Positions 31,996 through 39,905 of a stretch of 39,984 nt of DNA are shown here, piece after piece. Location: positions 1 to 39,984 of the forward strand of contig NZ_QEOO01000046.1 in NCBI RefSeq assembly GCF_003121585.1, written 5' to 3'. Numbering within the stretch: position 1 is the first letter of the stretch; each line of letters opens with the position of its first letter. The stretch comes from Nocardioides speluncae (GTDB taxonomy: Bacteria; Actinomycetota; Actinomycetes; Propionibacteriales; Nocardioidaceae). The notes below the pieces were generated by a model. The model saw nothing but the letters and a program-made list of their open reading frames with translations, had not been told where the DNA came from and did no database searches. The translations under genes and the position numbers were made by a program.

Positions 31996-32075
31996 GGGCC
32001 TTCGGCCCGTCGAAGGCGTGGGCCGCCTTCGGCGGGCTGATGGCCCGTTCCGGAGACCAAGCTCGCTGCGCTCGC
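31996..32075 (-). repeat. Intergenic ~80-bp repeat family, copy B
   Basis: Read on the minus strand from 32075 this element begins GCGAGCGCAGCGAGC, then has CCGGAAC, CCCGCCGAAGGCGG and CCGAAGGCCC. These are the same modules as copy A at 13081-13159, with equal spacing of 39 nt between the first and third modules. On the plus strand it forms hairpins GGGCC-TTC-GGCCC (31996-32008) and CCGCC-TTC-GGCGG (32023-32035) just past the permease stop, so it may also serve as a terminator. Confidence 0.68.
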
Positions 32076-32157
32076 GGTCCCCGGCGTTCTCCCAACGTTC
32101 CGGGACACGTCACCGCGACGCGGGCGCGACGTACGCGAGGCCGCCACGCTGTGTGCC

Positions 32158-33006
32158 ATGACCGCTGGTACCGGTTACCTCCGCTTCGCGGCGCTCGGCG
32201 ACAGCACCACCTACGGCGTGGGCGACCCGGTTCCCGGGGGCTGGCGCGGGTGGGCGAAGCTGCTCGCCGACGCCATGCGTACGTCGTACGACGTGTCCTA
32301 CTGCAACCTCTCGGCGACCGGCGCCACCGCGCTGTCGGTGCGGCACGAGCAGCTGGCCGACGCCGTTGCCCACCAGCCCGACGTGGTCAGCCTGATCGTC
32401 GGGGTCAACGACACGATGCGGTCCAACTGGGACCCGGTGCGGATCCGCCGCGACCTGCTCCACTGCGCGGAGACCATGCACGACCTGGGTGCGGTGCTGC
32501 TGACCGCCCGCTTCCACGACCACGGCCGGATCTTCGGGTTGCCGGGCTTCCTGCGCCGGCCGATGTGGCAGCGGATCGAGGCGGTCAACGAGGCGTACGA
32601 CGAGATCAACGCGCGCTTCGGCTCACTGTGCATCGACCTCGATATGCGGCCGGAGGTGTGGACGCGGGAGTTCTGGTCGATCGACCGGCTGCACCCGTCC
32701 GAGCTCGGCCATCGCGCCCTGGCCCGGGTCTACACCGACATGCTCGCGGAGCGGGGGATCGTGTTCGAGCCGCCGTCGGCCGAGCGCGACGGCGGCTACG
32801 AGCCCAGCTGGCGCTCCGATCTGGCCTGGATGGTTACCGAAGGTGCACCGTGGGTCGGCCGCCGGGCCCGTGACCTCGGCCCGTGGGCGGCCCGGATGGC
32901 GCTGTCGGAGGCCAGGTCGGTGGTCGCCCCACAGCCGCGCCGGGCACCTATCAAGGCGCCCGCTCAGCCAGCAAGGCCGACCACCGCACTCGACCCGATC
33001 GGCTAG
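32158..33006 (+). CDS. SGNH/GDSL-family hydrolase
   Basis: The 282-aa protein has the four SGNH blocks: block I GDSTTYG with Ser16, block II Gly around NLSATGATA, block III GVNDT with Asn84, and block V DRLHP with Asp176 and His179. This makes an esterase or lipase with a flavodoxin-like fold. No signal peptide is evident, so it is probably cytoplasmic. Residues about 195-282 form an extra C-terminal tail ending in a Pro/Ala-rich stretch. Its stop codon shares CTAG with that of the opposing gene. Confidence 0.9.
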   Translation: MTAGTGYLRFAALGDSTTYGVGDPVPGGWRGWAKLLADAMRTSYDVSYCNLSATGATALSVRHEQLADAVAHQPDVVSLIVGVNDTMRSNWDPVRIRRDLLHCAETMHDLGAVLLTARFHDHGRIFGLPGFLRRPMWQRIEAVNEAYDEINARFGSLCIDLDMRPEVWTREFWSIDRLHPSELGHRALARVYTDMLAERGIVFEPPSAERDGGYEPSWRSDLAWMVTEGAPWVGRRARDLGPWAARMALSEARSVVAPQPRRAPIKAPAQPARPTTALDPIG

Positions 33007-33653
33007 CCCACGCTGGGCTGGGCGCCCTCCAGCACCTCGACGCTGTCCAGGAACTCCAGCATCGTCAGCTTTGCCCACCCGGCGTCGTTGGGGAACTGCA
33101 CCAGGATCGTGCCCGCGGGCTCGCCGTCCCGGGTCAGGGTGCTGATCGAGGTGTGGTCGCCGCCGCCATCGCTGTTGACCCAGAACTCGCGCCCGTTGTG
33201 GTGGGTCACCTCGTCGCCAGCCGGCGCGTTGCTGTCCAGCATGATCACCAGCTTGCCGATGAAGCTGTCCGGGTGGGTGTCGGGATCGCCGTCCTTGGCG
33301 ATGGTGACTCGGAAGGCGTTCTCGCCCTGCACCGACCACCCGTCCGGCACCTTGCCGAACCGGTAGCTCCCGGCATCCAGCGGCTGGCTGACCAGCCGGA
33401 CCGCCTCGACGCCCGACGAGGACTGCTGCTCCTGCCTTGCCGTGGGGGTGTCGTCGCCGGCGTACTCGCGGACCGCGGTGGTGCCGATGACGCCGGCCAC
33501 GGCCAGCCCGAGTACGCCGCCGGCGACCCGGCGCCGCCGGATCCGGGCCAGTGCCCGGCGGCCGCGGGCGAGGTCGGCGCGGGCGTCGAAGGAGTCGGTG
33601 CCGTCGGTCCGGCCGGCGGTGTGGAGCAGGTCGTTCAGGTCGGTGTCGTTCAC
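33003..33653 (-). CDS. Membrane protein paired with SigE-type sigma factor (possible anti-sigma)
   Basis: The 216-aa protein has a basic cytoplasmic N-terminus (ARGRRALARIRRRRV), one membrane helix at about residues 43-62 and an outward domain of about 140 residues. Its GTG overlaps the stop codon of the sigma factor as GTGA. Such coupled membrane proteins next to SigE-family sigma factors often carry an anti-sigma function, but no anti-sigma zinc motif (HxxxCxxC) is visible, so this is inference from context. The function of the outer domain is unknown. Confidence 0.7.
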   Translation of the reverse strand: MNDTDLNDLLHTAGRTDGTDSFDARADLARGRRALARIRRRRVAGGVLGLAVAGVIGTTAVREYAGDDTPTARQEQQSSSGVEAVRLVSQPLDAGSYRFGKVPDGWSVQGENAFRVTIAKDGDPDTHPDSFIGKLVIMLDSNAPAGDEVTHHNGREFWVNSDGGGDHTSISTLTRDGEPAGTILVQFPNDAGWAKLTMLEFLDSVEVLEGAQPSVG

Positions 33654-34177
33654 GGGATCTCCTTCAAGGTGACGGCGGGCTCGAGGCTGGCACGCAGGTG
33701 GCGCAGCGCCTTGGCGGTCTGCGACTTCACGGTGCCGGTGCTGCAGTTGAGGATGCGGGCGGTCTGGTCGACGTCCAGGTCGAACCAGTGCCGGAGTACG
33801 ACGGCCGCGCGCTGCCGCGGTGGAAGCCCGCCGAGGGCGTCGAGCACCGACGCCCGCAGCTCGTGGTCGTCGGCGACCTGCTCCTCGCGGCGCGCATCAG
33901 GTGCGGGCGGCTCGGCGACCACCCGTTCCCGGCTCCGGAACGCTCGCCGGCCCTCGTCGATGAAGACGTGGGTGAGCGAGCGGCGGGCGTAGCCCACGGG
34001 GTTGTCGCTGCGGCGTACCTTCGGCCACTGCACGTAGAGCTTGGTCAGGGTCGTCTGGACGAGGTCCTCGGCCTGCGCGTGGTCTCCGGCGGTCAACAGC
34101 CGGGCGGCCTGCATCAGGACCGGTCGGTGCTCGGCGACGAACTCGACGAACTCCGCGTCGCGGTCAGTTGCTCTCAT
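33650..34177 (-). CDS. SigE-family RNA polymerase sigma factor (ECF type)
   Basis: This 175-aa group 4 sigma factor has region 2 at about residues 8-75 (FVEFVAEHRPVLMQAARLL, AQAEDLVQTTLTKLYVQWPKV) and region 4 at about 108-160 (LRASVLDALGGLPPRQRAAVVL with helix-turn-helix QTARILNCSTGTVKSQ). The PPRQR motif is the mark of the SigE family common in actinobacteria. The downstream membrane gene overlaps it by four bases and may control it. No sigma-specific promoter could be picked out upstream. Confidence 0.94.
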   Translation of the reverse strand: MRATDRDAEFVEFVAEHRPVLMQAARLLTAGDHAQAEDLVQTTLTKLYVQWPKVRRSDNPVGYARRSLTHVFIDEGRRAFRSRERVVAEPPAPDARREEQVADDHELRASVLDALGGLPPRQRAAVVLRHWFDLDVDQTARILNCSTGTVKSQTAKALRHLRASLEPAVTLKEIP

Positions 34178-34260
34178 GTGGTCTCCTCACACCCCCTTGA
34201 CGGGGTTGAAGCCGCGCCCGGTTGCCCGACATGGGGCGGTTCGGCATTAGTCTCCTCCGC

Positions 34261-35016
34261 ATGACGAGCACTTCCACCGCTGCGCCGCGCGCAGACGGGC
34301 GAGCCGACGACGAGCTCCGCCCGGTGAAAATCACCCGCAACTGGCTGGACCACGCCGCCGGTTCGGTCCTGGTCGAGTTCGGCCGCACCCGGGTGCTCTG
34401 CGCGGCGTCGGCCACCGAAGGCGTGCCGAGGTGGCGCAAGGGCTCCGGCCTCGGCTGGGTCACCGCGGAGTACGCCATGCTCCCCGCCTCCACCAACACC
34501 CGCTCGGACCGCGAGTCGGTCAAGGGCCGGATCGGCGGCCGCACCCACGAGATCTCCCGGCTGATCGGCCGGTCGCTGCGCGCGGTGATCGACTACAAGG
34601 CGCTCGGCGAGAACACGATCGTGCTCGACTGCGACGTACTCCAGGCCGACGGCGGCACCCGTACCGCCGCGATCACCGGCGCCTACGTCGCGCTCGCCGA
34701 CGCGGTCGCGCACCTGCGCGGTGCCGGCGCGCTGACCGGTGAGCCGCTCACCGGCTCGGTCGCCGCGATCAGCGTCGGCATCATCGACGGGGTGCCACGG
34801 CTCGACCTTCCCTACGAGGAGGACGTGCGCGCCGAGACCGACATGAACGTGGTGATGACCGGCGCCGGGAAGTACGTCGAGGTGCAGGGCACCGCCGAGG
34901 GCGCCGCCTTCGACCGGGACGAGCTGGACGCGCTGCTCACCCTGGCCGAGAAGGGCTGCGCCGACCTGACCCGGTTGCAGGCCGAGGCGCTGGCCGGGGC
35001 GGGGGCGGGGCAGTGA
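34261..35016 (+). CDS. rph: Ribonuclease PH
   Basis: This 251-aa phosphorolytic 3'-5' exoribonuclease trims tRNA 3' ends. Landmarks are RPVKITRNWLDHAAGSVLVE, CAASATEGVPRWRKGSG, GWVTAEYAMLPAST, DCDVLQADGGTRTAAITGA and LDLPYEEDVRAETDMNVVMT, with the phosphate-binding GGRTHEISRLIGRSLR. The ATG at 34261 gives the normal N-terminus; an earlier in-frame ATG overlaps the promoter region. The stop codon overlaps the rdgB GTG as GTGA. The rph-rdgB order matches mycobacterial Rv1340-Rv1341. Confidence 0.97.
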   Translation: MTSTSTAAPRADGRADDELRPVKITRNWLDHAAGSVLVEFGRTRVLCAASATEGVPRWRKGSGLGWVTAEYAMLPASTNTRSDRESVKGRIGGRTHEISRLIGRSLRAVIDYKALGENTIVLDCDVLQADGGTRTAAITGAYVALADAVAHLRGAGALTGEPLTGSVAAISVGIIDGVPRLDLPYEEDVRAETDMNVVMTGAGKYVEVQGTAEGAAFDRDELDALLTLAEKGCADLTRLQAEALAGAGAGQ

Positions 35017-35672
35017 GCAAGGTCTTCCTCGCCTCCCGCAACGTCAAGAAGCTGGAGGAGATGCAGCGGATCCTGGCCGAGCACGCGCCCGACATCGAGG
35101 TGCTCGGCCTCGACGACGTCGACGCGTACGACGAGCCGGTCGAGGACCAGCCGACCTTCGAGGGCAACGCCCTGCTGAAGGCACGAGCCGGCGTCGCCGC
35201 GACCGGACTTCCGTCGCTGGCCGACGACAGCGGCCTGTGCGTGGACGCACTGAACGGGATGCCGGGCGTGCTGTCTGCCCGCTGGAGCGGCCCGCCGCTG
35301 CCCGACCAGAAGGACCTGACCGACGAGCTCAACAACGAGCTGCTGCTGGCCCAGCTGACCGACGTACCGGAGGAGCGGCGGGGTGCGCACTTCGAGTGCG
35401 CGGTGGCGTTCTGCTACCCAGTCGGCGCCGGCGGCCTGTCCGAGCACGTCGTACACGGGAAGATGCCGGGCCGGGTGATCCGGGAGATGCGCGGCGACGG
35501 CGGCTTCGGGTACGACGTGCTCTTCGTCGCCGAGGAGCACTCCGGGGTCGACCACGGCGCCGGCCTGACCTCCGCCCAGCTGTCCGCCGAGGAGAAGGAC
35601 AAGATCTCGCACCGCGGCCGCGCTCTGCGCGAGATCGCGCCGCTGGTCGGCGACGTGCTGACCGGTCTCTAG
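35013..35672 (+). CDS. rdgB: XTP/dITP diphosphatase (house-cleaning nucleotide hydrolase)
   Basis: The 219-aa HAM1/RdgB-family enzyme hydrolyses deaminated purine nucleotides such as dITP and XTP so they are not built into DNA. Landmarks are VFLASRNVKKLEEMQRIL, PTFEGNALLKARAGV, GLPSLADDSGLCVDALNGMPG with its catalytic Asp pair, and late GFGYDVLF with SHRGRALREI. GTG start, translated with rph. It ends 11 bp from the convergent transporter gene. Confidence 0.96.
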   Translation: MSKVFLASRNVKKLEEMQRILAEHAPDIEVLGLDDVDAYDEPVEDQPTFEGNALLKARAGVAATGLPSLADDSGLCVDALNGMPGVLSARWSGPPLPDQKDLTDELNNELLLAQLTDVPEERRGAHFECAVAFCYPVGAGGLSEHVVHGKMPGRVIREMRGDGGFGYDVLFVAEEHSGVDHGAGLTSAQLSAEEKDKISHRGRALREIAPLVGDVLTGL

Positions 35673-35683
35673 CCCTCGCGGCA

Positions 35684-36577
35684 CTAGACCTCGGCCGTCG
35701 GAGCCTCGTCGGCCGCGGCGATGTCGCGGTGGATCCGGCGGCTGATCGTGTAGCCCCAGGCAGCGGCGAAGATGAACATGATCACCGAGTAGACCGCGGC
35801 CGGGACCGACGCCTCGGTGCTGTCGAGCACCTCGACGGCGACGAAGATCGCGAGCGTTCCGTTGTGGACGCCGATCTCCATCGACGACGCGATCGCCTGC
35901 CGCTCGGTGACGCCGAACGCCTTCGGCACGAAGTAGCCGGTCAGCAGGCTCAGCGCACAGAAGAGGGCGGCGACCACGCCGACGTCGGCGAGGTAGTCGA
36001 CGATGTTGTCGCGCTCGCTGACCATGATCCCGAGCACCAGGACGGCCAAGATGATCGCCGAACCGATTCGGACCGGCTTATCCATCCGTGCGGAGAAGCC
36101 AGGCGCGCGGTTGTGGACGTACATGCCGATCGCCACCGGGATCAGCACGATCGCGAACACCTGGACGACCTCGTTGAACGGCAGTGACACCGAGTCGCCC
36201 TGGTCGAAGTGGTCGATCGCGAAGTTGGTGATCAGCGGCAGCGTGATCAGCGCTAAGAGCGAGTTGACAGCAGTCAGGGAGATGTTGAGCGCGACGTCAC
36301 CGCGGAACAGGTGGCTGAACAGGTTGGCGGTGGTGCCGCCGGGCGACGAGGCGAGCAGCATCATGCCGATCGCCAACAGGGGCGGCAGATCGAACAGCTT
36401 CACCAGCCCGAAGCAGACCGCCGGTAGCACGAGCAGCTGGCAGGTCAGCGCCACCACGACTGCCTTCGGGTTCTTGCCGACCCGCTTGAAGTCGTCAACC
36501 GTCAGATCGAGCCCGAGTCCGAACATGATGAAGGCAAGGGCGATCGGCAGCCCGATCGTGGTGAGCGCTGAATCCAT
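35684..36577 (-). CDS. Bile acid:sodium symporter (BASS)-family transporter
   Basis: The 297-aa membrane protein has about eight to ten transmembrane segments. Family landmarks are LAFIMFGLGLDLTVDDF near the N-terminus, the SSPGGTTANLFSHLFRGDVALNIS segment (about 77-100), and SSMEIGVHNGTLAIF (about 230), the crossing regions that bind sodium and substrate. Members transport bile acids, pyruvate, pantothenate and other organic anions; the substrate here cannot be fixed. It appears to be a single-gene unit. Confidence 0.9.
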   Translation of the reverse strand: MDSALTTIGLPIALAFIMFGLGLDLTVDDFKRVGKNPKAVVVALTCQLLVLPAVCFGLVKLFDLPPLLAIGMMLLASSPGGTTANLFSHLFRGDVALNISLTAVNSLLALITLPLITNFAIDHFDQGDSVSLPFNEVVQVFAIVLIPVAIGMYVHNRAPGFSARMDKPVRIGSAIILAVLVLGIMVSERDNIVDYLADVGVVAALFCALSLLTGYFVPKAFGVTERQAIASSMEIGVHNGTLAIFVAVEVLDSTEASVPAAVYSVIMFIFAAAWGYTISRRIHRDIAAADEAPTAEV

Positions 36578-36674
36578 GGCGCGGACTCTAGGGCCTGGGT
36601 GAGGTCCTCGGGAAGGTCATCTCGGCACGTTGTTCAATTGACCAAGTTGGGCCGGCGCGGGTTGTGACCCGGGC

Positions 36675-37433
36675 CTACTCCCAGCTCCAGCTGCCGAGGA
36701 TCTCCTCGAACCGGTCCTGTGCGTCGTCGTCGCCCTGCTTGGCGCTGAGCCCGATGGAGTACTGGGTGCCGTCGACGATCACCAGGTACGCGATCTGCAC
36801 GATGTCGACGCCGCTGTCGGTGGTCTGCTCCATCTTGGCGCCGATCGCGTCCTCGCCGTCGATCTCGGTGCCGTCGATCTCCTCGGGGGTGACGCCGCTG
36901 GAGGAGGCCATGTTGGTCTCCCAGTCCTCGCGCAGGTCCTCCTCGTCCTCGGTGCTGCCGGCGGAGCCGGTCTCCACGATGACGTTGGCGCGGCCGCCGG
37001 TGAGCTTCTTGCCCCAGGCCGAGACTGTGTCGACGGTGCCGGGGACGTCGCCACTGAGGGCGTCCTCGGTGACGTCGTTCCAGTCCTCGGGAAGCGCATA
37101 GGTGTAGCCGGCGCCGTCCACGCCCGGGCCGTCGTCCGGCGCGTTCTCGGACTCGCTGCTGGTGGGGTCGTCCGAGCCCTCTTGGGCCTTGTCGTCGTCA
37201 TCGCGGCTGGCCAGGATCAGCACGGTGGCCAGGACGCCGCCGGCGATCAGCAGCGCGCCGACGACGAGGAAGATGATCAGCCCGGCCTTCTTCTTGGGCG
37301 GCTGCGGCGGGGGGGCGCCGTACTGGGCGGTCGGGTAGTCCGGAGGGGTGCCGTAGGGCGACGAGCCGTACTGCGGATTGCCGTAGGCCGACGGTCCGTA
37401 GGGATTCTCGCCGTACGGCGGCTGCTGGGACAT
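36675..37433 (-). CDS. Pro/Tyr-rich single-pass membrane protein with outer domain
   Basis: The 252-aa protein has a cytoplasmic N-terminal tail of about 48 residues built of PYG/QYG-type repeats (PYGENPYGPSAYGNPQYGSS). Then come KKK, one membrane helix (about 50-75), an acidic Ser-rich linker and an outward domain of about 140 residues (from YTYALPEDWNDVTED). The tail resembles Pro/Tyr-rich tails common in actinobacterial membrane proteins, and the outer domain resembles lipoprotein-type PsbP-like folds only weakly. The ATG at 37433 follows GAGGAGG. Function unknown. Confidence 0.8.
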   Translation of the reverse strand: MSQQPPYGENPYGPSAYGNPQYGSSPYGTPPDYPTAQYGAPPPQPPKKKAGLIIFLVVGALLIAGGVLATVLILASRDDDDKAQEGSDDPTSSESENAPDDGPGVDGAGYTYALPEDWNDVTEDALSGDVPGTVDTVSAWGKKLTGGRANVIVETGSAGSTEDEEDLREDWETNMASSSGVTPEEIDGTEIDGEDAIGAKMEQTTDSGVDIVQIAYLVIVDGTQYSIGLSAKQGDDDAQDRFEEILGSWSWE

Positions 37434-37460
37434 GTTGCGCGCTCCTCCTCGGTGACTGCG

Positions 37461-37542
37461 TGCCGGAGGGGGGACTTGAACCCCCACGCCCGAGGGCACA
37501 GGTACCTAAAACCTGCGTGTCTGCCAATTCCACCACTCCGGC
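37461..37542 (-). tRNA. tRNA-Leu (anticodon UAG)
   Basis: The minus strand from 37542 to 37461 folds as a class II tRNA. The acceptor is GCCGGAG pairing with CTCCGGC, with discriminator A. The D-arm contains GGAATTGGCAGAC. The anticodon loop TTTAGGT places UAG at 37508-37506. A long variable arm (GCCCTCGGGCG) follows, then T-arm GGGGG-TTCAAGT-CCCCC. Anticodon UAG reads CUA and related leucine codons. No CCA is encoded at the 3' end, so it must be added. Confidence 0.95.
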
Positions 37543-37595
37543 TGCACCGCGATCCTAGTGCGTGCCCCCTGATCTCCGTGCCTGATATCGGACTC

Positions 37596-38480
37596 TCAGG
37601 GGGTCAGCCACGCCGTGAGCTCGTCGAGCATCGCCGCCACGACCGGCAGTCCGGCCGAGGCGTCGTGAACGGCGGCGTACACACCGCGCACCGGCGGATC
37701 CACCAGCGGCCGGCACACGACGTCGGCGCGCACCGAGCCGGCCATCAGGCCGGGCACGATCCCGACCCCGGCGCCGGCGGCGATCAGGCCGAGCTTGCCG
37801 GTCCAGCCGCCGCACTCGTGCTCGATCCGCGGGCTGAAGCCGGCCCGGGCGCAGGCCTCGACCAGGGTCCGCGCGGACCCGCGGTAGTCCTCGACCCAGT
37901 CGTCGTCGGCGTACCTGTCGAGCCGGACCCGGCGGGTCGGCCCGGCCAGCCGGTGGCCGGCCGGCATCCCGACCAGGACCTCGTCGTCGGCGAGGTGGTG
38001 AAGGACCACGCCCGCCGCGGAGGGCAGGCCGGGCGGGTAGTCGGTGACCACCGCCAGGTCGAGCTCACCGCGGGCCACCCGGCCGACGAGGTCGGGCGTG
38101 AAGCCCTCGACGAACCGCAGCCGCACCTCCGGGTGATGCCGGCGCAGCCGGTGCGACACCGTCGGCAGCAGTGCGGCGGCGGCGGACGGTACGGCGCCGA
38201 CCGACAGCGTTGCGGTCGCGGCGGCCGGCTCCGCGACCGCCTCGGCAAGCCGGGTGACCTCGCGCAGGATCACCCGCGCGTGCCGCTCGACCGCCTCGCC
38301 GGCCGACGTCAGCCGGACCCCGCGGGGGAGTCTCTCCAGCAGTTGGGCGCCGGTGTCCGCCTCCAGTGCCTGGACCTGCCGTGAGACGGCGGATTGGGTG
38401 TAGCCGAGCGTGTCCGCGGCGGCACTGATGCTGCCGAGCCGCGCCACCTCGACCAGGGTGCGGAGGGCGGTGGTCTGCAT
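37596..38480 (-). CDS. LysR-family transcriptional regulator
   Basis: The 294-aa protein has an N-terminal winged helix (about 3-60) with LVEVARLGSISAAADTLGYTQSAVSRQVQAL, followed by the dimerisation helix, and a substrate-binding domain at about 90-290 (LSVGAVPSAAAALLPTV and VRLRFVEGFTPDLVGRV). The ATG at 38480 gives the family N-terminus. It is divergent from the RidA-like and dehydrogenase genes across a 94-bp gap holding a palindromic site, so it very likely controls them. The effector is unknown. Confidence 0.95.
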   Translation of the reverse strand: MQTTALRTLVEVARLGSISAAADTLGYTQSAVSRQVQALEADTGAQLLERLPRGVRLTSAGEAVERHARVILREVTRLAEAVAEPAAATATLSVGAVPSAAAALLPTVSHRLRRHHPEVRLRFVEGFTPDLVGRVARGELDLAVVTDYPPGLPSAAGVVLHHLADDEVLVGMPAGHRLAGPTRRVRLDRYADDDWVEDYRGSARTLVEACARAGFSPRIEHECGGWTGKLGLIAAGAGVGIVPGLMAGSVRADVVCRPLVDPPVRGVYAAVHDASAGLPVVAAMLDELTAWLTP

Positions 38481-38511
38481 GCCGCCCAGGCTATCCACCG
38501 TCATGCGGAAT

Positions 38512-38539
38512 GCGCATCTGATGCATGCGATAGATGCGC
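38512..38539. promoter_or_regulatory. Probable LysR-type operator
   Basis: GCGCATCT at 38512-38519 and its complement AGATGCGC at 38532-38539 form an 8-12-8 inverted repeat, with ATGCAT inside the spacer. The arms contain the T-N11-A spacing expected of LysR-type sites. It lies between the divergent regulator and RidA-like genes. Confidence 0.6.
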
Positions 38540-38574
38540 TTGCCGCGTGCCAGGACACCTTGCAGACTTGTCGC

Positions 38575-39006
38575 ATGACCTCACACATCACGCGTCATCA
38601 CGCGCCCGAAGGCGTCTTCGAGGCCGCCGGGTACAGCAACTGCGTCGTCGGCGAGGGACGGATCGTCGCCATCGCCGGCCAGGTCTCCCGGGACACCGAC
38701 GGCAACCTCGTCGGTGCGGGCGACTTCCGCAAGCAGGCCGAGCAGGTCTTCGAGAACCTGCGGCTCAGCCTGGCCGCCGCGGGCGCCACCTTCCTCGACG
38801 TGATCAAGCTGAACTACTACCTCGCCGACATGGCCGACATCGTGACCCTGCGCGAGATCCGGATCGCCGCCATCGAGGACGAGAACCGCCCTGCCAGCAC
38901 CGCGGTCCAGGTTGGCGCGCTCTTCCAGCCCGAGTTCCTGCTCGAGGTCGAGGCGCTCGCCGTCGTCCCGTTCGACCGCGAGGTCGGCTCCGAGGCCGCG
39001 CGATGA
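38575..39006 (+). CDS. RidA/YjgF-family protein
   Basis: The 143-aa protein shows the Rid pattern: FEAAGYSNCVVGEGRIVAIAGQVS near the start, GDFRKQAEQVFENLRLSLAAAG, then VGALFQPEFLLEVEALAVV near the end. Archetypal RidA deaminates reactive enamine/imine intermediates using an Arg in the RPA/ST-type segment; here that area reads ENRPASTAVQVGAL, with an Arg in the matching place. The ATG at 38575 gives the normal N-terminus. The stop overlaps the next gene as ATGA, so it works with a dehydrogenase, probably on an amino-acid- or imine-derived intermediate. Confidence 0.9.
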   Translation: MTSHITRHHAPEGVFEAAGYSNCVVGEGRIVAIAGQVSRDTDGNLVGAGDFRKQAEQVFENLRLSLAAAGATFLDVIKLNYYLADMADIVTLREIRIAAIEDENRPASTAVQVGALFQPEFLLEVEALAVVPFDREVGSEAAR

Positions 39007-39818
39007 AGGTCGCGGTCTGCGGGCTCGGCCGGATGGGTACGGCGATGGCCGAGCGGCTGGTCGCCGCCGGTCACGACGTCGCGACCTGGAACCGCTCGCC
39101 TGGGCGGTCGGTGGCCGGCGCTGCGGCTGGTACGACGCCGGCCGAGGCCGCGCGCGGCGCCGACGCCGTACTCCTCGCACTGCTGGACGGGCCGGCCAGC
39201 CGGGACGTGCTGGCCACCCTCGACGCGGCTCCGGACACGTTGGTGATCAACGTGGCCACGATCGCGCCGGCCGAGTCCGTGGAGTTCGCCGGCACCGCCG
39301 CTGCCGCCGGGCTGCGCTACGTCGAGGCGCCGGTACTGGGCTCGGTGCCGGCCGTCCAGGGAGGCACGCTGCTGGTCCTCGCGGGCGGGAGCGAGGCCGA
39401 CGTCGCGGCGGCGGGGGAGGTGCTGGGCGCGTTCGCCGGCGAAGTCCGGCACGCCGGTGAGCTGGGCACCGCGACCGGGCTCAAACTGGTCGCAAACTCC
39501 ACCCTAGGCGTCGCGGCCGCCGGGGTTCGTGACGCACTCACGCTCGGCGACCGGCTCGGCCTACCGCAAGCCGCCGTGCTCGACGTACTCGCCGCCGGGC
39601 ACTTCAGCAAGCTGGTCACCGCCAAGCGGGAGCGGCTCGAGACCGGCGACCACGACGGCGGCGACTTCACCGTGGCCGCCGTCGCCAAGGACCTGGAACT
39701 GGTCCTCGCCGAAGCCGACCTCCCCGTCGTCCGCGCGGCGGCGCTGCGGGCGGTCGAAGCACGGGACACCGGTGCAGGTGAGTCCGACATCTCCGCCCTG
39801 ATGGCGCCTAGCGGCTGA
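39003..39818 (+). CDS. NAD(P)-dependent 3-hydroxyisobutyrate-type dehydrogenase
   Basis: The 271-aa protein belongs to the 6-phosphogluconate / 3-hydroxyisobutyrate dehydrogenase family. The Rossmann loop is VAVCGLGRMGTAMAERL (residues 3-19). The substrate-binding segment is around APVLGSVPAVQGGTLLVLAGG, and the catalytic Lys lies in ATGLKLVANSTLG (about residue 162). Family members reduce or oxidise beta-hydroxyacids; imine reductases also belong to it, which would suit the RidA-like neighbour. It is slightly shorter than the usual 290-300 residues. Confidence 0.9.
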   Translation: MKVAVCGLGRMGTAMAERLVAAGHDVATWNRSPGRSVAGAAAGTTPAEAARGADAVLLALLDGPASRDVLATLDAAPDTLVINVATIAPAESVEFAGTAAAAGLRYVEAPVLGSVPAVQGGTLLVLAGGSEADVAAAGEVLGAFAGEVRHAGELGTATGLKLVANSTLGVAAAGVRDALTLGDRLGLPQAAVLDVLAAGHFSKLVTAKRERLETGDHDGGDFTVAAVAKDLELVLAEADLPVVRAAALRAVEARDTGAGESDISALMAPSG

Positions 39819-39829
39819 CTTGCCCGTCC

Positions 39830-39877
39830 GAAACTGTCCCGGCCCGTTGGAAGTTTCCGACGGGCCAGGACAGTTTC
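39830..39877. terminator. Near-perfect 48-bp palindrome beside IS30 remnant
   Basis: GAAACTGTCCCGGCCCGT at 39830-39847 pairs with 39860-39877 with one mismatch; the inner 12 nt (TGGAA-GT-TTCCG) also pairs, giving a stem of 23 bp around a 2-nt loop. It lies 11 bp after the dehydrogenase stop codon and 28 bp before the transposase stop. It may be a bidirectional terminator or contain the terminal inverted repeat of the insertion sequence. The other end of the element lies outside the window, so this cannot be decided here. Confidence 0.6.
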
Positions 39878-39905
39878 ACTAGGTACCTAGGGCGAGTTCG
39901 GGCGG

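Noticed and set aside
37430..37600. Genomic-island attachment site at tRNA-Leu
   Set aside because: tRNA genes are common integration sites, but there is no integrase and no duplicated tRNA end nearby.
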